Source: Hymenobacter negativus (GTDB taxonomy: Bacteria; Bacteroidota; Bacteroidia; Cytophagales; Hymenobacteraceae). Taken from it: 64,000 nt of DNA. Each line of letters begins with the position of its first letter. The stretch's first letter is position 1. The stretch spans positions 124,001 through 188,000 of the forward strand of contig NZ_JAGETZ010000005.1 of the NCBI RefSeq assembly GCF_017571495.1. Direction: 5' to 3'. Shown one piece after another: positions 32,610 through 40,485 of this stretch. The translations under genes were made by a program, and so were the position numbers. The notes beneath the pieces are model-generated. The model saw nothing but the letters and a program-made list of their open reading frames with translations. It searched no databases and was not told the DNA's origin.

Positions 32610-33500
32610 TCAGGCGCCATACTCATGCGCTGATGGAGGTAGGGTGGCCAAGTGGCGGCGATAGTCGGTGGGTGTGGTATCGTAGTGCTTTTTGAACAGC
32701 TTGTTCAAGTGGCACACATCAGTAAAGGCCAGCTCATCTGCAATTTGTGAGATGGTGAGCGTGCTCAATAGCAGCCTGGTTTCGACCAGTTTGAGCTTGT
32801 AGCGCAGGATGTATTGGCGCAGCGACTCGCCGGTTTCCTGCTTAAAAAGCGCGCTCAGGTGCTTAGGCGAGTAGGCAAATTCGGCCGCTAGTCGCTCTAC
32901 CCGCAGGCAGTCGGGCTGCGAGATGTGCCGCCGAATGTGCGCCAGCAACCGCTGCACAAAGCCGCCCGCATGCGACGGTACCGGCGGTGTAACCCCTACA
33001 TTTCCCGTAAGCTGCCGGCCAACAAAGCTCAGCACGGCTCCCATCAGCGACTCGGCCAGCGTGTCGTTGAAGAGTTGGCCCCGGTTGCTGTACTCCGCAA
33101 ACAGGATGGTGAACAAGGTATCAAGGTGCTGTCGTTCAGCAGTATTGAGTATGATGCTGCCGCCCAGGCCCAGCGAGGCGTGCAGCGTGTAGTCGCGGAG
33201 CAGCTGCCAGGTCCTGGGATGGATGCCATTGGCCGTCAGGTCTTTCAGGTAAGCCTCCGTGAATCGGAGCACGCCAAACTCAGTCGGCTGCTCGATGGCG
33301 AAGGAGTAGGAATCGGCTGGCCCCAGTAAAAACAGGCTGCCTACCATATAACGCGTATGCTGGTTATTAACAACATAGGTGCCGCTGCCCTTTCGGATGC
33401 TTATGAGTTCGAAGTGGTTCCGCAAGTGGCCTGGGTTGGTCCACGCGGTGGTTTTAAATTCCTCAACTATCAGAGGTTCGTGCTGAATGTGGCATTTCAT
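32610..33500 (-). CDS. AraC-family transcriptional regulator
   Basis: A 296-residue regulator. An N-terminal cupin-like sensor (residues 1-110; LISIRKGSGTYVVNNQHTRY) is followed by a linker and the C-terminal double HTH: RLAAEFAYSPKHLSALFKQE for the first helix pair and TISQIADELAFTDVCHLNKL with FKKHYDTTPTDYRR for the second. It binds DNA as an activator or repressor; the target is unknown. It is divergent from the second sigma-54 activator, and the 256 bp between them holds the paired palindromes at 33642-33674. Confidence 0.9.
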   Translation of the reverse strand: MKCHIQHEPLIVEEFKTTAWTNPGHLRNHFELISIRKGSGTYVVNNQHTRYMVGSLFLLGPADSYSFAIEQPTEFGVLRFTEAYLKDLTANGIHPRTWQLLRDYTLHASLGLGGSIILNTAERQHLDTLFTILFAEYSNRGQLFNDTLAESLMGAVLSFVGRQLTGNVGVTPPVPSHAGGFVQRLLAHIRRHISQPDCLRVERLAAEFAYSPKHLSALFKQETGESLRQYILRYKLKLVETRLLLSTLTISQIADELAFTDVCHLNKLFKKHYDTTPTDYRRHLATLPPSAHEYGA

Positions 33501-33641
33501 AGCAATGCAGAGTTAGTAAGGATGAGGCCCAACCGTTACCAACCCAGTGCCAAGCAGAACTGTAAGAGTATTATGAAATGCATTATTCTAAACTTCAGTG
33601 ATTTAAATAATTTTACTGACGATATAACATTCCTCACTTAC

Positions 33642-33674
33642 CTCCGAATAATTGGAGACTCCGACATTTCGGAG
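33642..33674. promoter_or_regulatory. Tandem CTCC-N8-GGAG palindromes upstream of the second activator
   Basis: CTCCGAATAATTGGAG (33642-33657) and CTCCGACATTTCGGAG (33659-33674), 17 bp apart centre to centre. Same outer halves as the palindromes around the first kinase operon. A likely -7 element TACCTTCG follows at 33704-33711, so bound protein would sit just upstream of polymerase. Confidence 0.55.
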
Positions 33675-33756
33675 GCTTCATCGGAGGCGCTTGGGCCGTT
33701 TCGTACCTTCGCCGGAAAGCTACTCTCGAAGTCATGCCGAGGCCGCTTTCGTGCTT

Positions 33757-36294
33757 ATGCTAGTATCTCATACCGAACTTGCTCCTGCTGCCAGCATCCT
33801 CATCGTTGAGGATGAATTCGTGATTGCCAACAACTTGCAGCGGATTCTGACGAAGGCTGGCTACCAGGTGATTGGCCTGGCCAAATCGGTGCCCGAAGCC
33901 CGTGAGCTATTAGCTAAAAAGCTGCCGGACATCGTGCTGCTCGACATCTTCCTCAAGGGGGAGCAGACTGGAATCGACCTGGCAGGGTGGCTGAATGCGC
34001 AGCACATTCCGTTCGTTTATCTCTCCGCCAACCTCTCCGATAGCGTGTTGGAAACCGCGAAAGTGACCCAACCCTTCGGCTTTCTCAACAAGCCTTTCCG
34101 GGCCAAAGACGTCCTCACTACCCTCGAAATAGCCCGCTACCGTCACGCCCACAGCGAGGAAGCCAAGCTGCGCCAGCAGCAGCAGATTCAGGTAGCCGTC
34201 AACAATGCCATTATTACGCTGCACGACCGTGACCAGCTGTGCTTAGCAATTGCTGATCAGATTGATAAGCTGGTGCCATTTTCCTTTTTCAACCTGCGCA
34301 TCACCCTGCCCGAAGAGCAGTCGTTCTACTGGGTGATGTTGCGCAAAACGGCCCTCGGCACGTTCGAGCGCATTCATTTGCCGGTGCTGTTGGGGGCCGA
34401 TGCTTCCGACGACCTGCTGGAAAAGCTGACGCAGGAAACCCCCGACCAACTTGGCGAACAGCCGGGCATCTTTACCGGGCTTGCCTTTGAGGAGCTGTGC
34501 GCCAAGTACCTCACGGCCCGCGCTATCCGCAACACGTTTGGGGTGCGGTCGCTACTGGTGCTGCCGGTGGTGCTGAAGCGGCGCTCTGTGACCAACCTGC
34601 AGCTGGCCCGCACGGGAGCCGAGAGCTTTGAGCCGGCTGACTATGAGTCGATAGGCCTCATTATTTCGCAGATTGCCCTGGCGCTCGACAACCTGCTGGC
34701 CTGCGAGGAAATAGACGCCCGCCGCCGACTAAAAACCGCCGAGCTGGCTATTTCCAGCGCCTTTCAGAATGGTAAAACCATGCGGGAAATAGCGCCGGCG
34801 GTGGCCGATGCCATCAACGAGGTGCTGCCCGGCGTCGACTTGCTCAGCATGTGCCGGGTGGGGATGACAATGAGCAGCGTGGCGCCTTTCGACGTGACGG
34901 TGCAAAAGACCGAAGGTCTTTTTGAGGCCCTGACGCAGGAAGAAGCAGAGCTGCCGGCCACTTCGCCCGTCGAGTGGCTGCCACTGGCCGCCGCATCCTG
35001 GCCGCCGCAGCCGACGCTTTACGTGGGCCGGCAAGCTCTGGAAGCGCACCGTCGCAATCCGGTTGGCCAGCGCTATGGCAAGCGGCTGGGGCTGCGGTCA
35101 TTCATGTATGTGCCCATCAGCCTGAAGGGCGAGTTGGTGGCCGCCCTGGCCGTGGCCAGCAAAGCAGCGTATGCCTTCACTGCCAAAGACCTGGAGGTGC
35201 TGCAAAGCCTGGGCAGCGAGCTGGCCGTGGCGCTGGAAAACCTGTTGGCGTTTGAGCGCATTAAGCTACTGAGCGAGCAGCTGGAACAGGAAAAAACCTA
35301 TCTGAGCGAGGAGCTCAAAATCAGCCACAATTTTGAAGAAATCATTGGGGCCAGTCCGGCGCTGCTAACGGTTTTCAATAGCATTGGGCAGGTTGCTCCC
35401 ACCGACTATACGGTGCTGATAACCGGCGAAACGGGCACCGGCAAAGAGCTGATTGCGCGGGCCGTGCACAACCTTTCGGCGCGCAAAATTCGCACCATGG
35501 TGAAGGTGAATTGTGCCGCACTGCCGCCACAATTGATTGAATCGGAGCTCTTTGGGCATGAGCGCGGCAGCTTTACCGGGGCAATGGATAAGCGCATTGG
35601 TAAATTTGAACTGGCCCACGGCAGCACCATTTTTCTGGATGAAATTGGGGAGCTGCCGGTGGAGCTGCAAGCCAAGCTGCTGCGCGTGCTCCAGGAAAAG
35701 GAAATTGAGCGCATCGGGGGCAAGGGACCGATTGTGGTGGACGTGCGCATCATCGCGGCTACCAACCGCAACCTGCAGGAAGAAATAGCCGCCGGACGCT
35801 TCCGCTCCGACCTGTTTTACCGGCTCAACGTCTTCCCCATCCTGGTACCGCCGCTGCGCGAGCGACCGGAAGACATCATGCCCCTCACGGTGCATTTCCT
35901 GCAAAAAATCAGCAAAAAGCTGGGCAAGCCGCTCACCGGCCTGTCGAATTCCATGCGTCAGCAGTTGCTGCATTACCCGTGGCCCGGCAATATTCGGGAG
36001 TTGGAACACGTGCTCGAACGGGCTGCCATCATGGCTCGCTCGGCCACCCTGGAGCTTAATGAGCCGCTGGTTGGCAGTGCGTTGCCGTCGGTGGTTGCTG
36101 CATCCGGCCCGGTGAAGTCGATGCAGGATGCCATGCGCGAAACCATCCTGGCCGCGTTGGCACAGTCCAACAACCGCATTCGGGGGCAGGGCGGCGCGGC
36201 CGAGTTGCTCAACGTGAAACCCACCACGCTGGAATCGCGCATGAAAAAGCTGGAAATCAACGTTGGGGCGGGCATGGCCGCCGGCCGCCGCTGA
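33757..36294 (+). CDS. Sigma-54-dependent response regulator with two GAF-like domains
   Basis: An 845-residue activator. REC with [14 protein letters not shown] and acceptor Asp63 in [10 protein letters not shown]; two GAF-like sensor modules (about 130-320 and 335-510, the second ending [20 protein letters not shown]); then the AAA+ core with [37 protein letters not shown]; then a Fis-type HTH ([20 protein letters not shown]). The sigma-54 loop reads GSFTGA instead of GAFTGA. It is the homologue of the regulator at 21386 with one extra GAF. The start at 33757 excludes 35 upstream in-frame codons that would cover the palindromes. Convergent with its likely partner kinase at 36464. Confidence 0.92.
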   Translation: MLVSHTELAPAASILIVEDEFVIANNLQRILTKAGYQVIGLAKSVPEARELLAKKLPDIVLLDIFLKGEQTGIDLAGWLNAQHIPFVYLSANLSDSVLETAKVTQPFGFLNKPFRAKDVLTTLEIARYRHAHSEEAKLRQQQQIQVAVNNAIITLHDRDQLCLAIADQIDKLVPFSFFNLRITLPEEQSFYWVMLRKTALGTFERIHLPVLLGADASDDLLEKLTQETPDQLGEQPGIFTGLAFEELCAKYLTARAIRNTFGVRSLLVLPVVLKRRSVTNLQLARTGAESFEPADYESIGLIISQIALALDNLLACEEIDARRRLKTAELAISSAFQNGKTMREIAPAVADAINEVLPGVDLLSMCRVGMTMSSVAPFDVTVQKTEGLFEALTQEEAELPATSPVEWLPLAAASWPPQPTLYVGRQALEAHRRNPVGQRYGKRLGLRSFMYVPISLKGELVAALAVASKAAYAFTAKDLEVLQSLGSELAVALENLLAFERIKLLSEQLEQEKTYLSEELKISHNFEEIIGASPALLTVFNSIGQVAPTDYTVLITGETGTGKELIARAVHNLSARKIRTMVKVNCAALPPQLIESELFGHERGSFTGAMDKRIGKFELAHGSTIFLDEIGELPVELQAKLLRVLQEKEIERIGGKGPIVVDVRIIAATNRNLQEEIAAGRFRSDLFYRLNVFPILVPPLRERPEDIMPLTVHFLQKISKKLGKPLTGLSNSMRQQLLHYPWPGNIRELEHVLERAAIMARSATLELNEPLVGSALPSVVAASGPVKSMQDAMRETILAALAQSNNRIRGQGGAAELLNVKPTTLESRMKKLEINVGAGMAAGRR

Positions 36295-36384
36295 CAAATG
36301 AGAGCCTGTTTAGGTAGGACGGGCAGGCCGCTTCGTTCTATCGTAGGGCCTCACGCCCAGCCCTTGGGGAGCCAGACGAAGCAG

Positions 36385-36420
36385 TATTGATGCTTCAGCA
36401 AGCTCAGCTTCGCATGACGG
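36385..36420. repeat. Dispersed repeat fragment (copy 3, partial)
   Basis: On the minus strand: GTCATGCGAAGCTGAGCTTG followed by CTGAAGCATC. Same head and tail as the elements at 15062 and 18889, but compressed to one small hairpin. Confidence 0.55.
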
Positions 36421-36463
36421 CTCTTTTGAATAGTTCTGAACAACTGCTACTTGGACTCATTTC

Positions 36464-38716
36464 CTAGACCAGTGCAGCACTGGCCACTGCTTGAAAATCA
36501 AGGCAAATACGCACGCCAGGGGTTTGAGTGATGCTGAGGGCACCGTCGAGCTGCTGGCTTAGCCCGCGCATAATGGTGAGGCCCATGGTGCTGTTGTTTT
36601 CCAGTTCAAAGCCGGGTGGGAAGCCCGGACCATCATCTTCAATAATCAACCGGAAGCGCTGAAAACCAACCTCAGATAACTCAATTCGAAGGCGGCCGGG
36701 CTGCGGGTACGGGTGGGCATACTTCAGCGCATTGGTCAGGGCCTCGTTGAGTAGCAGGCCCAGCGGCGTGGCAATGGTAACATCCAGGGCAATGGGAGTG
36801 AGGGCAAAGTTAAGGCGCACAGTGCTCTGGCAATCAAAGGAATCGAGGAGGTGCTCGGCAATTTCACGAATGTAGCTGGCCATGTTTACCACCGCCATAT
36901 TATGGGACTGGTAGAGTTTCTGGTGGATGAGGGCCATGGCGTGCACGCGGTTCTGGCTTTCGCGCAGCGCGGCCAGCGCGGCCGGGTCGCGCAGGTAGTC
37001 GGCCTGGGTTTCGAGCAGGCTGCTGATGACTTCGAGGTTGTTTTTGACGCGGTGATGGATTTCCTTCAGCATCCAGTCTTTCTCGACGAGTAAGTGCTGG
37101 AGCGACTGGTTTTTGTGGTTGATTTCGGCCTGCTTTGCTTCCAGCAGCCGGGCTGCGCGCTGCTTGAGGCGGTAGCGGTTGTAGCCCAGGCCCAGGAGGG
37201 CCAGCAGCAGCAACGTTCCAATTACCAACGTATTGCGCTGGAAATCGCGCTGGCGCAGGCTAGCCTGCTGCACCTGTGTTTGGTGGGTGAGCAGGGCAAT
37301 ATTCTGCTCTTTTTTGCGGGTGTCGTACTGAATTTCCAGGCTGGCCAGCTGCTTGGCTTTACGCTCGTTGAACACCGAGTCCGTCAGCAATTTGTAGCGT
37401 TGGTAGTGCGCAAGGGCCGCCGGAAACCGGGCCTGCGCCGAGTCGGCCTTGAATAGAAGCAGATGCATCTGGGCCAGGTACAGCACCGAGCCGCCAGCGC
37501 GGTTCAGCTCCTCGCCCTGCCGGAGGTATTGGCGGGCCAGTTCGTAGCGCCGCGTGAGCAGGTAAAACTTGCCCAGTGTGAGGTAGATGGAGGTGCGCTC
37601 GCTCTTATCAGCCGTGCCGGTGTTGAGAAAAGCCACCATCTGCCTGGCGTAAGGCTCGGCTAGTGCTGGGTGCCCTAGGGCGCAGTGCAGCTCGACCATA
37701 TAATCGGCGATGCGCTCAATCACGCGCGGATTATCAGAAGCATACGTCCTGGTTGTACGCGTAAAAAAAGCCAGTGCTTCGGGCGCGCGGTGCTGAACAA
37801 CCAGAATCCGGACGATGCCCCCCGCAATGGTAACAACGTTCATCGAACTTCCGCTTTGCTGCATGTTGGCCAGGGCTTTACGGTAATACACCAGGGCATC
37901 CGGGTACTGCGTCAGCTCCCGATGCACGAGGGCCAGCCGCACATATAATGAACCGATGATGATAGTATCGTGCACAGCCTGCGCATTATCCAGCGCGGCT
38001 TTGCTGTAGCGCAACGCCTCTTTGTAGTCGCCCAGCTGCCGATAGGTAGCGGCCAGCAAGTCATAGGTATAGAGTAGCTTGCGATGACCAGTTGCCCGAT
38101 ACAGACTTTCTACCTCCAGCAACTCGCGGATGGCCTGCTCCGGGTGCCCCTGTCCCTGGTGCACATCAGCGATGGTTTTCAGGGTGTAAGCCTCGTCCAC
38201 CTTGTCCCGGGCCTGCCGGAATAACTGTCGCGCCCGCTGCCAGTAGGCAAGCTTAGTGGGGTCAGTTTGCTCATACATATCGCCCAGCCAGAACCAGCCA
38301 AATCCCTCGAGGCGATGGTTGCCCACGCGTTGGCTGAGGGCAATGCCGCGCCGGAACAGGCTATCGGCGGCCGCCATGTGGTCTGTGTAGTGACGGATTT
38401 GGCCCAAAATGTATAGGCTGCCAATGCGTCCGGCCTCAAAATGCAGGGCCTCGCTGAGCTGGGCAGCCTGCTTGGCGTAGGGCAGGGCCGGCCCCAACTC
38501 GCTTTCCACCTCATCAAATTGCGTGACAAGGTTCTGGCTCAGCTGCAGCAGTGCTTTCACCCGGTTGGTGTCGGGCCGGCTGTTTTGCAGCTGCCTGCGC
38601 AGGCTGTCGGCCTGGCGTGGGCTCAGCCACGGGCAAATGGACTCGGCCCGGCTGGGGAAGCCAGCGGCCAGCAGCCAGAGCAAAAACAGCAAACCAAGGA
38701 AGCGGGACAAAACCAT
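36464..38716 (-). CDS. TPR-repeat histidine kinase (HisKA_2), second copy
   Basis: A 750-residue kinase with the same plan as the one at 23430. Signal peptide (MVLSRFLGLLFLLWLLAAGF), periplasmic TPR array, membrane helix around [20 protein letters not shown], then HisKA_2 with [20 protein letters not shown], and the ATPase domain LGLLLNEALTNALKYAH, IIEDDGPGFPPGFEL, MGLTIMRGLSQQLDGAL. The start at 38716 leaves out 25 upstream residues that hide the signal peptide. In contrast to the first module, kinase and regulator are encoded convergently by two transcripts, so their stoichiometry is not fixed by an operon. Confidence 0.92.
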   Translation of the reverse strand: MVLSRFLGLLFLLWLLAAGFPSRAESICPWLSPRQADSLRRQLQNSRPDTNRVKALLQLSQNLVTQFDEVESELGPALPYAKQAAQLSEALHFEAGRIGSLYILGQIRHYTDHMAAADSLFRRGIALSQRVGNHRLEGFGWFWLGDMYEQTDPTKLAYWQRARQLFRQARDKVDEAYTLKTIADVHQGQGHPEQAIRELLEVESLYRATGHRKLLYTYDLLAATYRQLGDYKEALRYSKAALDNAQAVHDTIIIGSLYVRLALVHRELTQYPDALVYYRKALANMQQSGSSMNVVTIAGGIVRILVVQHRAPEALAFFTRTTRTYASDNPRVIERIADYMVELHCALGHPALAEPYARQMVAFLNTGTADKSERTSIYLTLGKFYLLTRRYELARQYLRQGEELNRAGGSVLYLAQMHLLLFKADSAQARFPAALAHYQRYKLLTDSVFNERKAKQLASLEIQYDTRKKEQNIALLTHQTQVQQASLRQRDFQRNTLVIGTLLLLALLGLGYNRYRLKQRAARLLEAKQAEINHKNQSLQHLLVEKDWMLKEIHHRVKNNLEVISSLLETQADYLRDPAALAALRESQNRVHAMALIHQKLYQSHNMAVVNMASYIREIAEHLLDSFDCQSTVRLNFALTPIALDVTIATPLGLLLNEALTNALKYAHPYPQPGRLRIELSEVGFQRFRLIIEDDGPGFPPGFELENNSTMGLTIMRGLSQQLDGALSITQTPGVRICLDFQAVASAALV

Positions 38717-38931
38717 CAGGAAGGCGAAGTAGCACCTATTTCTCAAGGTAACTAGGGTCGGCAATTGAATTGCGCCGAAAGTACCGTGCAAGCCGGGTTT
38801 TTTACCGCAGGCCAGGCCAAGTAGGCCACTACGTTTGCAGAGGAATTAAGCGCGGAGTCTGCCAAGGCTACCACCTGAAGGTCAATTTGTTTCTCGTTTA
38901 TAAAAGGCCTTTTGAGTTAGTTGCAATGATG

Positions 38932-38946
38932 TGGCCACACCGTTGC
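38932..38946 (+). promoter_or_regulatory. Possible sigma-54 promoter of the hydrolase at 38977
   Basis: TGGCCACACCGTTGC keeps TGGC-N7-TTGC (GG-N10-GC spacing) but lacks the AC of the -24 box. The start point would be near 38958, 19 bp before the ATG. Eight fixed bases are expected about twice per window by chance, so position is the main support. Confidence 0.35.
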
Positions 38947-38976
38947 AGCTGGTCGTTGAACAATTAGCCCACTCTC

Positions 38977-39756
38977 ATGAAAATCCTCACCCTCGCCCTC
39001 ATCGGCACCTTATCCGGCCTGCTCATGGCCAGTACTCCTATGGAAGAAACCACCGCTCCCGGCGCGGGTATCAAAAACATTGTGCTCGTGCACGGCACCT
39101 GGGCCGACGGTTCCAGCTGGGCCAAAGTCATCCCGCTGCTGCAAGCCAAAGGCTACCACGTCACGGCCGTGCAAAACCCGCTCACGTCGCTGGCCGATGA
39201 CGTGGCTGCCACCAAGCGCGCCATCGCCTTGCAGGACGGCCCTGTGCTGCTCGTGGGCCATTCCTGGGGCGGCGTGGTCATCACTGAAGCCGGCAACGAC
39301 CCCAAAGTATCCGGCCTGGTATACATAGCCGCCGCCGCGCCCGAGGAAGGACAGTCGTTTCTGGAGCTGGTGCAAACGGCCCCGGCCACGCCCGGCAACG
39401 ACGAAATTCGCCCCGATGCCCAAGGCTTCGTGAGCATGTCGCCGAAAGGCATTATGGAGGATTTTGCCCAGGATTTGACCAAGACCGAGCAGCAGGTGCT
39501 CATCTCGGTGCAAGGCCCGCAGGCGTTTTCTGCCCTGAAGGAAAAAATCACCCAAGCCGCCTGGAAAACCAAGCCGTCGTGGTACATCGTGGCCGCCAAC
39601 GACCGCATGATTAATCCCGACCTGGAGCGTACGCTGGCCAAAAAGATGAAGGCTACCACCACAACCCTGCCTTGCAGCCACGTCGCCATGCTGGCCCAGC
39701 CCGGAAAGGTGGCCGCCGTGATTATGGAAGCCGCCAGTAAGCTGGTAGTGAAGTAG
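38977..39756 (+). CDS. Exported alpha/beta-fold hydrolase (paralogue of the 11940 gene)
   Basis: A 259-residue protein with a hydrophobic signal segment (ILTLALIGTLSGLLMA). The core repeats the 11940 gene almost motif for motif: NIVLVHGTWADGSSW, VQNPLTSLADDVAA, VLLVGHSWGGVVITEAG with Ser, a PSWYIVAANDRMINPDLE acid loop and PCSHVAMLAQP with the base His. Substrate unknown, likely a small ester. It is the only plus-strand gene after the kinase and may be sigma-54 controlled through 38932-38946. Confidence 0.88.
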   Translation: MKILTLALIGTLSGLLMASTPMEETTAPGAGIKNIVLVHGTWADGSSWAKVIPLLQAKGYHVTAVQNPLTSLADDVAATKRAIALQDGPVLLVGHSWGGVVITEAGNDPKVSGLVYIAAAAPEEGQSFLELVQTAPATPGNDEIRPDAQGFVSMSPKGIMEDFAQDLTKTEQQVLISVQGPQAFSALKEKITQAAWKTKPSWYIVAANDRMINPDLERTLAKKMKATTTTLPCSHVAMLAQPGKVAAVIMEAASKLVVK

Positions 39757-39844
39757 GAAGCTTCTGCTCCGAAAGTCCACTCCTGCGATGCCTCATCGTA
39801 GGGGTGGATTTCTGCTTTTTGACCAATTGTACTACCAGATTCCC

Positions 39845-40438
39845 ATGAACAAAAACCGCATTGAAGCCTTCAGCGACGGCGTTATTGCCATCATCATCAC
39901 CATCATGGTGCTGGAAATAAAACTGCCCCACGGTGGGGAGTTTGCAGCGCTGAAGCCTCTACTGCCCGTATTTCTGAGTTATGTACTGAGTTTTGTATAC
40001 GTGGGCATTTACTGGAATAATCACCATCATTTGCTCGGTGGCGTGACCAAAATCAACGGCCGTGTGCTGTGGCCCAACCTGCACCTGTTGTTCTGGCTGT
40101 CGCTGGTGCCCTTTGCTACCGATTGGATGGGCGAGAACCGCTTTTCCGCAGCTACGCTGGCCGTTTATGGTTTCGTGCTGTTCATGTCCTCCCTGACCTT
40201 TCGCGTACTACAAACCCGTTTGGTCGAAGCCAACGAGCCTGATTCCCCACTGGCGCAGGCAGCGGCCCGCAACTGGAAGGCCCGGCTTTCGCCGCTGTTC
40301 TACAGCCTGGGCATCGCGGCCAGCTTCTGGAGTGCCTGGGTGGCCGGTGGAATTTACGTAGGCGTGGCCTTGCTCTGGCTCGTTCCCGAGCGCCGCATCG
40401 ACCACACAGCAGCCAATGCCAAGACTCAAAACTTATAG
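39845..40438 (+). CDS. TMEM175-family (DUF1211) membrane protein, probable K+ channel
   Basis: A 197-residue protein with six predicted helices. The N-terminal signature RIEAFSDGVIAIIITIMVLE is the TMEM175 motif (RxxxFSDGV), known in bacterial homologues to line a tetrameric potassium-selective pore. SFVYVGIYWNNHHHLLG and LHLLFWLSLVPFATDWMGEN are also typical. Inner membrane. The start at 39845 puts the motif at the N-terminus as in the family. It follows the hydrolase by 88 bp in the same direction. Confidence 0.88.
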   Translation: MNKNRIEAFSDGVIAIIITIMVLEIKLPHGGEFAALKPLLPVFLSYVLSFVYVGIYWNNHHHLLGGVTKINGRVLWPNLHLLFWLSLVPFATDWMGENRFSAATLAVYGFVLFMSSLTFRVLQTRLVEANEPDSPLAQAAARNWKARLSPLFYSLGIAASFWSAWVAGGIYVGVALLWLVPERRIDHTAANAKTQNL

Positions 40439-40485
40439 GCGGAAGCAACGCGGGTAAAAGCTGCTGGAAAGCTTGGTCATGGGCC

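Noticed and set aside
33652..33756. Longer N-terminus for the second sigma-54 activator
   Set aside because: The extra 35 residues are Arg-rich, unlike a REC leader, and would place the palindromes inside the gene.
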